From: Pasteurella sp030783905
Lineage (GTDB): Bacteria; Pseudomonadota; Gammaproteobacteria; Enterobacterales; Pasteurellaceae
DNA: 64,000 bases
Reading direction: 5' to 3'
NCBI GenBank assembly: GCA_051122655.1
Contig: CP182107.1
Span: forward strand, 1-64,000
The notes beneath the pieces are model-generated. The model worked only from the letters and a program-made list of their open reading frames with translations, ran no database searches and was not told the origin of the DNA. The position numbers were made by a program, and so were the translations under genes. Positions 9,237 through 18,515 of this stretch are shown one piece after another (position 1 is the stretch's first letter; each line of letters opens with the position of its first letter).

Positions 9237-10049
9237 ATGCCAGAATTACCCGAAGTGGAAACCACTAAAAATGGAATTAGCCCTTATCTTGAGGGATTTA
9301 TCATTGAAAAAATGATTGTCCGGCAACCGAAGTTACGCTGGATGGTGAGTGAGGCATTACAGTCCATTTCTCAACAAAAAGTCATCTCCCTTAGCCGTCG
9401 AGCTAAATATTTAATTATTCAGATTGAAACAGGTTATATCATTGGGCATTTGGGGATGTCAGGGTCATTGAGAGTAGTGGAGAAAGAGGATCTTATTGAT
9501 AAACATGATCACCTTGATATCGTGATGAACAATGGCAAAATTGTGCGTTATAATGATCCACGTCGTTTTGGTGCATGGTTATGGACCGAAACGTTAGACG
9601 AATTTCCACTTTTTGTGAAATTAGGTCCTGAACCCCTGTCTGACGCATTTAATCCAGATTATCTGTGGAAAAAAAGTCGTAAAAAACAAACCGCACTCAA
9701 AACTTTTCTGATGGATAACGCTGTGGTGGTTGGGGTAGGGAATATTTATGCCAATGAAACCTTATTCCTTTGTGGATTGCATCCGCAAAAAACAGCGGGT
9801 AGTTTAACCAAGGCACAATGTGTGCAGCTAGTGGAGCAAGTAAAACAAGTGCTTGCGACTGCAATTCAACAAGGCGGCACGACACTAAAAGATTTTCTCC
9901 AACCTGATGGACGTCCTGGTTATTTCGCGCAAGCCTTATTAGTTTATGGCAATAAAGACAAACCTTGTCCAACGTGCGGGACAAAAATTGAGAGTTTGGT
10001 GATAGGGCAACGGAACAGTTTCTATTGCCCTAGGTGTCAGAAAAAATAG
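9237..10049 (+). CDS. mutM: Formamidopyrimidine-DNA glycosylase (MutM/Fpg)
   Basis: MutM excises 8-oxoguanine and formamidopyrimidines and cleaves the abasic site. The 270-aa protein begins MPELPEVETT, where Pro2 is the catalytic amine and Glu3 the acid. I therefore rejected a longer reading frame that begins inside rpmG. The C-terminal zinc finger is CPTCGTKIESLV...FYCPRCQKK. It follows rpmB-rpmG as in E. coli. It converges with the LPS glycosyltransferase gene 2 nt away and marks the fpg edge of the LPS outer-core locus. Confidence 0.97.
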   Translation: MPELPEVETTKNGISPYLEGFIIEKMIVRQPKLRWMVSEALQSISQQKVISLSRRAKYLIIQIETGYIIGHLGMSGSLRVVEKEDLIDKHDHLDIVMNNGKIVRYNDPRRFGAWLWTETLDEFPLFVKLGPEPLSDAFNPDYLWKKSRKKQTALKTFLMDNAVVVGVGNIYANETLFLCGLHPQKTAGSLTKAQCVQLVEQVKQVLATAIQQGGTTLKDFLQPDGRPGYFAQALLVYGNKDKPCPTCGTKIESLVIGQRNSFYCPRCQKK

Positions 10050-10051
10050 GA

Positions 10052-11083
10052 CTATTTGACAAGCCAATCAGGATCAATTTGTTCAGGAGAAAGCTCATTA
10101 ATATTTTCTTTATAGAAAAGAATATGCGTCTCCGCCTGACTTCTAGGTTGCCAATGGGTAAAGGCGATCGGATCGTCTTTATAAATACCAATAATCGGTT
10201 TATTGAAACCTGATGCAATATGTACCGTTGAGGTATCTGTTGAGATTAATTGGTCACAATGGCGAATCAATTCAATGGTATGAAAGATCTTGGTTGTTGG
10301 ATGGACAAAAATATGCGGATAATCGGCTGACAATTGTGTTAATTTCTCTGTTACTTCAGGATAGCTTAATAGCACCAGCTTTTTTCCCCCGCTGACTTGC
10401 GTGAGATAATCTAAATATTTTTTGATATTTTCATCATTCACTTTCTTGATTCTTGCGGCACCATAAAAATTAATCGCAAGATAATTTTCTAGCTGTTTTT
10501 GCTGCAAAAATTCAGCAATATCGACCGCACTTTGTGCATCAAATGGCACATCATAACTCATATCTTGCACAGGAATATTGGCTTTTTCTAAAGCTAATTT
10601 GTACAACTCAGAAAAGTGATATTCACCTTCAAGATTAATATTAAACAAACCGTAATCTGCTTTTTGATAGCCAATATAATTTTTGGCATTAATTAAGCGT
10701 AGTAGTAAAAGATCACGATTACGAATCATAATTGTCGGATCAATCACTAAATCATATTGTGCTTTTCGAATAGCTAAACCACATTTAATGTAATCCAAAA
10801 TACTTTTCTTTTTTACATAGTAAAGTTGATCAATATATGAATTTTGTTTAAAAAGATAGGCATTTTGTTTGGTACAAATCACCCCAATTCTAATTTCAGG
10901 ATTAAATTTTTTGATCTCACGGAATACAAATGAACTCACCACATAATCCCCAATTTTTCCGTCTTGGCGTAGGAAGAGGATATTTTTTACTGCCGTATTG
11001 ATTTCTGAAAAGCGATCTTTTTTATCAAGTAATTGCTTTCCTAATTGCAGTCGTAAAACACGTAAGCTGTCTTTTAATCTCAT
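10052..11083 (-). CDS. Family 9 glycosyltransferase (heptosyltransferase-like)
   Basis: A 343-aa GT9-type protein with the family's C-terminal signature STDTSTVHIASGFNKPIIGIY, which lines the ADP-heptose site. The N-terminal LFLRQDGKIGDYVVSS corresponds to the acceptor-side glycine loop. GT9 enzymes add heptose or related sugars to LPS core at the inner face of the inner membrane. Position in the mutM-priA interval fits an outer-core heptosyltransferase such as hptE, but I cannot assign the linkage. The start at MRLKDSLRV lies 1 nt from the stop of the upstream GT25 gene, implying translational coupling. Confidence 0.85.
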   Translation of the reverse strand: MRLKDSLRVLRLQLGKQLLDKKDRFSEINTAVKNILFLRQDGKIGDYVVSSFVFREIKKFNPEIRIGVICTKQNAYLFKQNSYIDQLYYVKKKSILDYIKCGLAIRKAQYDLVIDPTIMIRNRDLLLLRLINAKNYIGYQKADYGLFNINLEGEYHFSELYKLALEKANIPVQDMSYDVPFDAQSAVDIAEFLQQKQLENYLAINFYGAARIKKVNDENIKKYLDYLTQVSGGKKLVLLSYPEVTEKLTQLSADYPHIFVHPTTKIFHTIELIRHCDQLISTDTSTVHIASGFNKPIIGIYKDDPIAFTHWQPRSQAETHILFYKENINELSPEQIDPDWLVK

Positions 11084-11084
11084 T

Positions 11085-11753
11085 TTAGCGCTGCTCCATC
11101 GCGTCAATTTCAGAATCGACACCTCTAAATACACAAGGAGGTTCAACTCCGTAAGCATTTAATCCAGTTAATTGTAATGCACCGGTTAAGTAATCTGCTG
11201 GCATACGAATAGGATAAGCTAGTTTTAATAATTTACTTGCTGCCTCTTTCGTAATGAAATAAGCTGTTGCTCGAGTGATTGTTCGTTTAGAATGTTTCGA
11301 TGGGGAACGGTAACGTACTAGGCGATAGCCTTCAGTGAGGTTTTTTTTACAAAAGTAGCTTTTCGCTTTTCCATGCTCATAGAATAGAATGTCGACGCTT
11401 TTAGGCACTTTTTTAAGGCTGTCTAATATTATCTGTTCAAACTCTTGGGAAACAATAGCATCGTCTTCCAAAATAATTGCGTTAGCAATATCTTGATCTT
11501 GCATCATATTATAAATGAAAAGATGGCTCATCGCACAACCAATTTCACCTATAGTTAATGGGCGATTAGCAGCAAATGTTTTAGGATAGAATTGATAGTC
11601 TACACACTTTTTTTGTTCTTCTGAAAGTGTTTTACCATTAATACCGTCGATAAAGGTGAAGGCTAGATTTAGTCCGTTTAAACGTTGAGAAATGGTATGA
11701 CGACGAGGTGAATTTTTAAGGCTAATTACAAAGATTGGGGGGAGTTGTTCCAT
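11085..11753 (-). CDS. Family 25 LPS glycosyltransferase
   Basis: A 222-aa GT25-family protein. Family hallmarks are the N-terminal IFVISLKNSPRRHTI, the TIGEIGCAMSHL motif and the acidic EDDAIV (residues 96-98 EDD), which resemble the LgtB/Lex2B/LpsA type galactosyl- or glucosyltransferases of Haemophilus and Neisseria. I chose the start at MEQLPP because an AAGGATGAGG ribosome-binding site lies at the right distance; a start three codons upstream would sit inside that site. It is transcribed between rpmE and the GT9 gene. The donor sugar is not predictable. Confidence 0.82.
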   Translation of the reverse strand: MEQLPPIFVISLKNSPRRHTISQRLNGLNLAFTFIDGINGKTLSEEQKKCVDYQFYPKTFAANRPLTIGEIGCAMSHLFIYNMMQDQDIANAIILEDDAIVSQEFEQIILDSLKKVPKSVDILFYEHGKAKSYFCKKNLTEGYRLVRYRSPSKHSKRTITRATAYFITKEAASKLLKLAYPIRMPADYLTGALQLTGLNAYGVEPPCVFRGVDSEIDAMEQR

Positions 11754-11772
11754 GTTCCTCATCCTTATATAG

Positions 11773-11804
11773 AATTAAACCCTGTAAGAAAACAGGGTTT
11801 AATT
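11773..11804 (-). terminator. Stem-loop downstream of rpmE
   Basis: A perfect 13-bp inverted repeat AATTAAACCCTGT / ACAGGGTTTAATT (11773-11785 and 11792-11804) with a 6-nt loop. It lies between the rpmE stop and the GT25 start on the minus strand. There is no long T tract after the stem, so it may attenuate rather than fully stop transcription into the LPS genes. Confidence 0.6.
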
Positions 11805-11813
11805 AACGTAATC

Positions 11814-12026
11814 TTATTTTGTACTTGGAATACTAAAACGTTTGTTAAAGCGTTCTACACGACCACCAGTATCAACAACACGTTGTTTACCTGTATAGAA
11901 TGGGTGGCAGTTGCCACAAACATCTAAGTTTAAATCTTTACCCACTGTTGAGCGAGTTTTAATCACGTTACCGCAAGAACAAGTTGCTGTAACTTCTACA
12001 TAATTAGGATGGATACCTTGTTTCAT
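11814..12026 (-). CDS. rpmE: 50S ribosomal protein L31 (zinc-binding form)
   Basis: A 70-aa protein starting MKQGIHPNYVEV, the invariant bL31 start, so an in-frame codon four residues upstream was rejected. It carries the zinc ligands CSCG and CGNC of the C-plus form, which predicts zinc dependence and possible replacement by a paralogue in zinc limitation. A housekeeping gene inside the LPS glycosyltransferase cluster, it separates the minus-strand GT pair from the plus-strand GT series. Confidence 0.96.
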   Translation of the reverse strand: MKQGIHPNYVEVTATCSCGNVIKTRSTVGKDLNLDVCGNCHPFYTGKQRVVDTGGRVERFNKRFSIPSTK

Positions 12027-12240
12027 AGAAAACCTCAATTTGAAGCCATGCCGCTATCAAGCTCTTAGACTGACACCGCATGTAGTTAATATTACGCCGT
12101 ATGGCAGTTTGTATGTAAGGGTGCAGATTGTACAAAAAAAGGGATAAAGTTGCAAGCAGAAGACTGCGCGCGAATAGACAGTTTTTGGCAAAAATGGTAT
12201 ATTTCGATTGTTTATTAATTTTACTTAAAGGCACGAGTTT

Positions 12241-13089
12241 ATGTCAGGTGAGCATTATGTTGTTAGCCTTTCCTCCGCTGTAGAGCGTAGGCAACACATC
12301 AGGAATCAGTTTTCTCAGAAAAATATCCCATTTCAATTTTTTGATGCAATTAGTCCTTCTCCATTACTTGATCAACTCGTTTTGCAATTTTTTCCAAGTT
12401 TAGCCGATTCGAGCTTAACAGAAGGGGAAAAAGGCTGTTTTATCAGTCATTTATCCTTATGGCATAAGTGTATCGAAGAGAATTTACCCTATATTACTGT
12501 TTTTGAAGATGATATTGTTTTGGGAGAAGATGCAGATAAATTTTTGATAGATGATGAATGGCTTTTATCTCGTTTTGATCCAGAGGCAGCTTTTATTATT
12601 CGTTTAGAAACATTTTTACAAAAAGTAGTTTGTGAACCATCTCATATTGCACCTTATATTCATAGAGATTTTTTATTGTTAAAGTCTGCTCATTTTGGTA
12701 CTGCCGGATATATTATTTCTCAAAGTGCGGCGAGGTTTTTATTAGATATTTTTAAAAATATTAGTAATGAGGATATTGCACCGATTGATGAATTGATTTT
12801 TAATCAATTTTTAGTTAAAAATAGCTTTAATGTATATCAGCTTTCTCCTGCTATTTGTATCCAAGAGTTACAGCTAAACAATGAATCCTCTGTATTGCAG
12901 AGTCAGTTAGAATTAGAAAGAAATAAGTTTAGGAACAAAAAAAGTGAAGAATCCAAAAGAAATAGAAAAAAAATTATAGATAAATTTATTTATATTCTTA
13001 AGAAACCTAAAAGAATTATAGATAATAATAAAAGAAAGCGTGAGGAATATAAAATAGAAAAAGATAAAATTATTATTGAGTTTAAATAA
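12241..13089 (+). CDS. Family 25 glycosyltransferase with Lys-rich tail
   Basis: A 282-aa protein whose first 200 residues match GT25 (HYVVSLSSAVERRQHI, the TEGEKGCFISHLSLW motif, EDD at 89-91). It is only distantly similar to the other GT25 in this locus. The last 55 or so residues are very Lys/Arg-rich and probably form an amphipathic or coiled extension, which could help peripheral attachment to the inner membrane. That tail contains an A8 run (12966-12973) and an A7 run. It is the first gene of a plus-strand glycosyltransferase series, in DNA clearly richer in AT than the flanking housekeeping genes. Confidence 0.78.
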   Translation: MSGEHYVVSLSSAVERRQHIRNQFSQKNIPFQFFDAISPSPLLDQLVLQFFPSLADSSLTEGEKGCFISHLSLWHKCIEENLPYITVFEDDIVLGEDADKFLIDDEWLLSRFDPEAAFIIRLETFLQKVVCEPSHIAPYIHRDFLLLKSAHFGTAGYIISQSAARFLLDIFKNISNEDIAPIDELIFNQFLVKNSFNVYQLSPAICIQELQLNNESSVLQSQLELERNKFRNKKSEESKRNRKKIIDKFIYILKKPKRIIDNNKRKREEYKIEKDKIIIEFK

Positions 13090-13107
13090 ATTTAATAGAG
13101 TGATTTT

Positions 13108-14112
13108 ATGGAAAGTAAACCTTTGGTTTCGGTTTTGATTTGTGCTTATAATGTCGAACAATATATTGAAGAATGTATTAATGCAGTGATTAATCAGACA
13201 TATAGCAACTTAGAAATTATTATTGTGAATGATGGTTCTTCTGATAATACTTATTTTCTTTTAAAAAAGTTAGCCAAGAAAGATAATCGTATAAAAATAT
13301 TAAATCTCAATAATCATATTGGAATAATTGCCGCTTTAAATGAAGGTTTACAAGAAATAGCTGGAGAATATATTGCTCGAACAGATTCTGATGATATAAC
13401 TAAGCCAGATTGGATTGAGAAAATATTAACTTGTATGCAAAATGATCCTGAAATCATCGCTATGGGATCTTACCTTACTGTCTTATCAGAAGCAAATAAT
13501 GGTAGTGTGCTTGCTAATCATCATCAAAATAAAGTTGAATGGAAAAATCCATTAAAGCACAAAGATATTGTTGAGAAAATGTTATTTGGTAATCCTATTC
13601 ATAATAATTCAATGATTATGAAAAGTGAGATATATACAAAGTATAACTTAATTTATGATCCAGATTATCATTATGCTGAAGATTATAAATTTTGGCTGGA
13701 AGTTAGTCGAATTGGGAAATTAGCAAATTATCCTGAGTCACTAGTGTATTATAGGCTTCACCGTAATCAAACATCTTCTATTCATAATAGCCAACAAGAA
13801 ATAAATGGTAAAAAATTACGTTTACAAGCTCTTAATTATTATTTAAAAGATCTTGGTGTTGATTATCAGTTACCTGAAAAATTTTTATTCAAAGATATAG
13901 CGTTATTGCAAAAAATATTTTATGAAAATGGTATGTTTAAAGAAAGTATAATAAGGCGTATCATCTACGAATGTTATCTTTCCTTGGGAGAGTATAATTA
14001 TAAAGATATTTATTATTTTTTAATAAATAAGAATAACTTTCTTTCTATAAAAGACAAGTTTAAAATAATAAAAAAATATCTTCGCCCTAATAAATATCCA
14101 TCTACTTATTAG
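13108..14112 (+). CDS. Family 2 glycosyltransferase (copy A)
   Basis: A 334-aa GT-A fold transferase. It has VSVLICAYNVEQYIEE at the N-terminus, NDGSSD at 41-46 and the metal-binding DSD at 93-95, followed by DITKPDW. GT2 enzymes of this type in Pasteurellaceae LPS loci transfer Gal, Glc, GalNAc or GlcNAc from UDP-sugars to the growing outer core. It is closely paralogous to the next gene over the whole length, pointing to a tandem duplication. It follows the GT25 gene by 18 nt. Exact donor and linkage unknown. Confidence 0.85.
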   Translation: MESKPLVSVLICAYNVEQYIEECINAVINQTYSNLEIIIVNDGSSDNTYFLLKKLAKKDNRIKILNLNNHIGIIAALNEGLQEIAGEYIARTDSDDITKPDWIEKILTCMQNDPEIIAMGSYLTVLSEANNGSVLANHHQNKVEWKNPLKHKDIVEKMLFGNPIHNNSMIMKSEIYTKYNLIYDPDYHYAEDYKFWLEVSRIGKLANYPESLVYYRLHRNQTSSIHNSQQEINGKKLRLQALNYYLKDLGVDYQLPEKFLFKDIALLQKIFYENGMFKESIIRRIIYECYLSLGEYNYKDIYYFLINKNNFLSIKDKFKIIKKYLRPNKYPSTY

Positions 14113-14129
14113 GTGTTATTTTTTTGAAT

Positions 14130-14162
14130 AAAATATTTTAGAGCCGGAGTCTAAAATATTTT
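14130..14162 (+). terminator. Hairpin between paralogous GT2 genes
   Basis: A perfect 13-bp inverted repeat AAAATATTTTAGA / TCTAAAATATTTT (14130-14142, 14150-14162) with loop GCCGGAG, located in the 84-nt gap between two GT2 genes. The AT-rich stem and lack of a long terminal T run suggest a weak terminator or an mRNA-processing and stabilising element. Confidence 0.5.
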
Positions 14163-14196
14163 CTATATAAAAATGTGAATGTGTGGAAATTAGTTT

Positions 14197-15204
14197 ATGT
14201 TAAATACACCTTTGGTCTCAGTTTTGATTTGTGCTTATAATGTTGAGAAATATATTGAGGAATGTATCAATGCGGTGATCAATCAAACATATAAGAATTT
14301 AGAAATTATCGTAGTTAATGATGGTTCTTCTGATAGTACGTTATCAAAACTTCATTCACTTTCTGAAAAAGACTCTAGAATTAAGATGATTAATAATCCT
14401 AAGAATTTAGGCTTTATTAGTTCCTTGAATATTGGTATTGAGTATGTAAGTGGTGATTATGTCGCAAGGACTGATGCGGATGATATTACAAAGCCTGAAT
14501 GGATTGAAAAAATTTTAGGATATATGTTGTCTCATCCTCAAATTATTGCAATGGGATCGTATCTAACTATTTTATCAGAAGATGGGAATGGGAGTAATTT
14601 GGCTAATTATTATGAACATGGTGAACAATGGAAAAATCCACTAACTCATAAAGAAATTGTGGAGGCAATGTTATTTCGTAATCCTATTCATAATAACTCG
14701 ATGATTGTAAAAAGTAATGTCTTTAGAGAGCATGGATTACGCTTTGATCCTGCTTATCAACATACTGAAGATTACCAATTTTGGTTAGAAGTGAGCCGTT
14801 TGGGCAAATTAGCAAATTATCCTGAATCGTTAGTTTATTATCGTCTACACAATACACAAACTTCTTCTTTACATAATAAATATCAAAATATAATGGCGAA
14901 GAAAATTAGGAAAAAAGCGATAAATTATTATTTACAAGACTTAGGTGTTGTTCATAGATTAGGTGAAAATATATTTTTTGATGATGTTGTGAAGATTCAA
15001 ACTGAGCTTACTAACTTAAACCTTCTAGCTAATGAAGTAGTAAGAAAGATACTTTATGATTGTTATTTATCTTTGAGTGATAATAAATTAAGGTATGTTG
15101 TATTATTCTTGGTTAATAAGAATAATTCTTGTTTTAGTGGACGGCAAAAATTGAAGATTATTAAAAGGATTATTCGGCCTTATAAATATGATTCTATGTT
15201 GTGA
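14197..15204 (+). CDS. Family 2 glycosyltransferase (copy B)
   Basis: A 335-aa paralogue of the preceding gene. It shares VSVLICAYNVEKYIEE, NDGSSD (41-46), ARTDADDITKPEW (DAD at 93-95) and a long matched region around KLANYPESLVYYRLH. The C-terminal 80 residues diverge most, so acceptor specificity may differ between the copies. GT2 enzymes act on the cytoplasmic face of the inner membrane. It is followed almost directly by the GT8 gene. Confidence 0.85.
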   Translation: MLNTPLVSVLICAYNVEKYIEECINAVINQTYKNLEIIVVNDGSSDSTLSKLHSLSEKDSRIKMINNPKNLGFISSLNIGIEYVSGDYVARTDADDITKPEWIEKILGYMLSHPQIIAMGSYLTILSEDGNGSNLANYYEHGEQWKNPLTHKEIVEAMLFRNPIHNNSMIVKSNVFREHGLRFDPAYQHTEDYQFWLEVSRLGKLANYPESLVYYRLHNTQTSSLHNKYQNIMAKKIRKKAINYYLQDLGVVHRLGENIFFDDVVKIQTELTNLNLLANEVVRKILYDCYLSLSDNKLRYVVLFLVNKNNSCFSGRQKLKIIKRIIRPYKYDSML

Positions 15205-15211
15205 GATTATT

Positions 15212-16114
15212 ATGAATATTTTGTTTATTTCTGATGAAGTTTATGCAAAGCATTTAGTTGTTACAATTAAAAGTATCTTGAATAATAATGGAAGCGGTAT
15301 CTCATTTTATATTTTTGATTTGGGTATGGGAGAGAAAAGTAAGAAAGATATTTTTGATATTGTGACTGCTTATGGAAATGAAGTCTATTTTATTTTAGTA
15401 AATAAAAATGACTTTAATCGATTTCCAACCAAAATTACTTATATTTCCTTAGCCACTTACGCTAGATTAAAAGCCACAGAGTATCTACCTAGTAGCTTAA
15501 GTAAAATCATTTATTTAGATGTTGATGTTTTAGTCTTTAATTCATTAGAAGCTTTATGGAATGTTGATGTTAATAATTATTGTGCAGCAGCTTGTTATGA
15601 TTCTTTTATTGAGAATGAAAATTCTGAGCATAAGAAGCTAATTTCAATGTCAGAGAGCGAGTTTTATTTCAATGCTGGAGTGATGATACTTAATTTAGAA
15701 GAATGGCGAAAAATAGATGTTTTCTCTCGGGCTTTGCAGTTGTTAGATATATATCCGGAACAAATGATTTATCAGGATCAAGATATATTAAATATTCTCT
15801 TTAAAAATAAAATCTACTATTTGGATTGTCGATTTAATTTCATGCCTCATCAGGCTGAAAGAATTAAGCAATGTTGTAAAGGAAAGTTGAAAAAGCTACA
15901 TTCTTTAGAAAAAACAACGATGCCTGTAGTTATTTCACATTACTGTGGTCCAGAAAAAGCTTGGCATGATAACTGTAAACATTTGAAAGTACATGTTTAT
16001 CAGAAAGTGTTAAGAGAAATGAATATTAGTCCTAAAATACCATTTTCTATATTAAACTATTTCAAATGTATCCTTCGATATATGCGACATCGGCACAAGT
16101 ATAATATTTACTAA
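15212..16114 (+). CDS. Family 8 glycosyltransferase
   Basis: A 300-aa GT8-type transferase. It has MNILFISDEVYAKHL at the N-terminus, the DxD motif in YLDVDVLVF (DVD at 103-105), FNAGVMILNLEEWR, a second acidic motif YQDQDILN and the C-terminal HYCGPEKAW that contacts UDP. Retaining enzymes of this family (LgtC, RfaI/RfaJ types) add alpha-Gal or alpha-Glc to LPS core. I chose the ATG at 15212, which has a GTGAG ribosome-binding site, over a frame overlapping the previous gene. It is the last gene of the LPS locus before priA. Confidence 0.85.
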   Translation: MNILFISDEVYAKHLVVTIKSILNNNGSGISFYIFDLGMGEKSKKDIFDIVTAYGNEVYFILVNKNDFNRFPTKITYISLATYARLKATEYLPSSLSKIIYLDVDVLVFNSLEALWNVDVNNYCAAACYDSFIENENSEHKKLISMSESEFYFNAGVMILNLEEWRKIDVFSRALQLLDIYPEQMIYQDQDILNILFKNKIYYLDCRFNFMPHQAERIKQCCKGKLKKLHSLEKTTMPVVISHYCGPEKAWHDNCKHLKVHVYQKVLREMNISPKIPFSILNYFKCILRYMRHRHKYNIY

Positions 16115-16226
16115 AGATAATAAATAAAAGTTATTCCAGTTTTATATAATAGGCATGGTAAGATAATACTTTGTTTAAGTAAAGCCGGATTAAGACGGGT
16201 TCAAATTACTGACAATGTGAAAAACC

Positions 16227-18437
16227 ATGCAACTCATTCGTGTGGCACTAGCGGTGCCGTTATTCCGTTTTTTTGATTACCAACTCCCCCCTCATCTCAA
16301 CGCTGTGATTGGGGGGCGTGTCGTTGTGCCTTTTGGTACACAAAAAAGGGTGGCGGTTGTTGTAGATTTTCCCACTGAAACAGATGTTGAAGCTAAGCAA
16401 TTAAAGTCCGTATTTGAGGTGTTGGATCAAGACAAGCTGTTCAATACTGAAATGTGGGCACTCTTACATTGGGCAGCGAATTATTATCAAACAGCATTGG
16501 GCGAAGTGTTATTTCAAGCCTTGCCAGTCAAACTTCGGCAGGGTGAAAGTGCGGCAGAAAAAACGAAACTTTTTTGGCAGTTGACCGCACTTGGTCAACA
16601 GGCGTTGGAACAACAGCAAACCGGGGAATTTAAGCGTGCTAAGAAACAGCTTGAAGCGCTGAAGGCGTTATCTGAACATGTCCTTGAAAAAGGCAATCAT
16701 CCTTTTAGTACAGCGATTTTTTCTCGCCTGAAACAAAAAGCATATATAGAAGAAATTGAGGTAACACCGCTTGTTCAATGTTGGCAGCAGACATTAGGCG
16801 AGAAACCCATCGCGAATCATGAAAATCGTTTAGTCCTCAATACGCAACAAGCGTTAGCATTCAGTCAATTAACCTTTCAAGCGGGATTTGCGGTTTGGTT
16901 GCTTGATGGCATAACGGGGTCTGGCAAAACCGAGATTTATTTGCAGTTGATTGAGGAAGTTCTGAAAAAAGGCAAACAGGTTTTGGTGTTGGTGCCTGAA
17001 ATTGGTTTGACCCCACAAACGGTTCAACGTTTTAAGGCGCGCTTTAATGTGCCAATTGACGTTTTGCATTCAGAATTAAATGATTCGCAACGCCTAGCCG
17101 TGTGGCAACGCGCGAAAACAGAGCAAAGTGCGATTGTCATTGGGACAAGATCGGCACTATTTACTCAGTTTGCGAATTTAGGCTTGATTGTGATTGATGA
17201 AGAGCACGATGTGTCTTTTAAACAACAAGACAATTTCCGCTATCACGCTCGGGATTTGGCGATTGTGTTAGCTAAACAATGTGATATTCCCGTGTTAATG
17301 GGATCAGCAACACCGAGCCTCGAAAGTTTAAATAATGTCAAAAATGGAAAATATCGTCATATTGTCTTATCTAAACGGGCGGAAAATGCACAACATCTTC
17401 ACCATTCGGTGATCGATTTAAAGCAACAAGTGGTTCGTAATGGCTTATCTGAACGACTGTTACAGCAAATGAATAAGCATCTTCAAAAAGGCAATCAAGT
17501 ACTACTTTTTTTAAATCGCCGTGGCTTCGCACCCGTGATGTTATGTCATGAGTGTGGCTGGATTGCGACCTGCCAACATTGTGAAAAACCGTATACTTAT
17601 CATCAACACCAACGTGTTTTACGTTGTCACCATTGTGCGACACAAAAACCAATTCCTCGCCAATGTACACATTGTGGTTCCACTCATCTCATTACTACTG
17701 GATTGGGCACGGAGCAATTAGAACAAACCTTAGCCAGTCATTTTCCCCAGTATCAAATTACGCGTATTGATCGCGACAGTACAGCTCGTAAAGGCAAATT
17801 AGAGGATTATCTCACTGATATTCAGCAAGGAAAAAGTCAGATTTTGATTGGGACACAAATGCTCGCAAAAGGCCATCATTTTCCTGATGTCACTCTCGTT
17901 GCTTTAGTGAATGTGGATAGTGCGTTATTTTCTCTTGATTTTCGTGCAGAAGAGCGCTTGGCTCAGCTTTATGTGCAAGTGGCAGGACGCGCAGGGCGGG
18001 CGGAGAAACAAGGAGAAGTGGTACTACAAACTCATTACCCTGAGCATCCTTTATTACAGCGTTTGTTGACTCAGGGTTACACTGATTTTGCGGAGCAAGC
18101 TTTGCAGCTACGACAACAAATGGGCTTACCACCATTTAGTGCACAGGCCTTGTTTAAAGCACAAAGTCGGCATGCTGAGGATGCAGAACAGGTCTTACAA
18201 CAGATTGCAACGTACTTTGACACTTGGAAACAAGGTACCGACAGTCGTCTTCAGATTTTAGGTCCTATGGCCGCACCGTTTAGTAAAAAAGCAGGCCAAT
18301 ACCGTTGGCAACTTTTGTTACAACATACATCGCGGACACAATTACACCATGCCTTATCGGCTTTTCAAGCCACATCAACAATCAAATTAGGTTCAGTACG
18401 TTGTGTGTTAGATGTGGATCCGATTGATTTAAGTTAG
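16227..18437 (+). CDS. priA: Primosomal helicase PriA
   Basis: PriA recognises abandoned replication forks and reloads the replisome. The 736-aa SF2 helicase has Walker A GITGSGKT (228-235), DEEH box (324-327), a zinc-binding insertion with CHECGWIATCQHCEKPY and CHHCATQKPIPRQCTHCG, and motif VI QVAGRAGRAEKQG. Length and order match the family. It marks the right edge of the LPS outer-core locus and is followed after about 80 nt by ftsN. Confidence 0.97.
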   Translation: MQLIRVALAVPLFRFFDYQLPPHLNAVIGGRVVVPFGTQKRVAVVVDFPTETDVEAKQLKSVFEVLDQDKLFNTEMWALLHWAANYYQTALGEVLFQALPVKLRQGESAAEKTKLFWQLTALGQQALEQQQTGEFKRAKKQLEALKALSEHVLEKGNHPFSTAIFSRLKQKAYIEEIEVTPLVQCWQQTLGEKPIANHENRLVLNTQQALAFSQLTFQAGFAVWLLDGITGSGKTEIYLQLIEEVLKKGKQVLVLVPEIGLTPQTVQRFKARFNVPIDVLHSELNDSQRLAVWQRAKTEQSAIVIGTRSALFTQFANLGLIVIDEEHDVSFKQQDNFRYHARDLAIVLAKQCDIPVLMGSATPSLESLNNVKNGKYRHIVLSKRAENAQHLHHSVIDLKQQVVRNGLSERLLQQMNKHLQKGNQVLLFLNRRGFAPVMLCHECGWIATCQHCEKPYTYHQHQRVLRCHHCATQKPIPRQCTHCGSTHLITTGLGTEQLEQTLASHFPQYQITRIDRDSTARKGKLEDYLTDIQQGKSQILIGTQMLAKGHHFPDVTLVALVNVDSALFSLDFRAEERLAQLYVQVAGRAGRAEKQGEVVLQTHYPEHPLLQRLLTQGYTDFAEQALQLRQQMGLPPFSAQALFKAQSRHAEDAEQVLQQIATYFDTWKQGTDSRLQILGPMAAPFSKKAGQYRWQLLLQHTSRTQLHHALSAFQATSTIKLGSVRCVLDVDPIDLS

Positions 18438-18515
18438 CTTGTATTTGAGTTAAAAGGGATTTTTCAGTAGAATTGTGCTCAATTTTTGTGAATGATTTAG
18501 GAAATAGGTTTTAGC

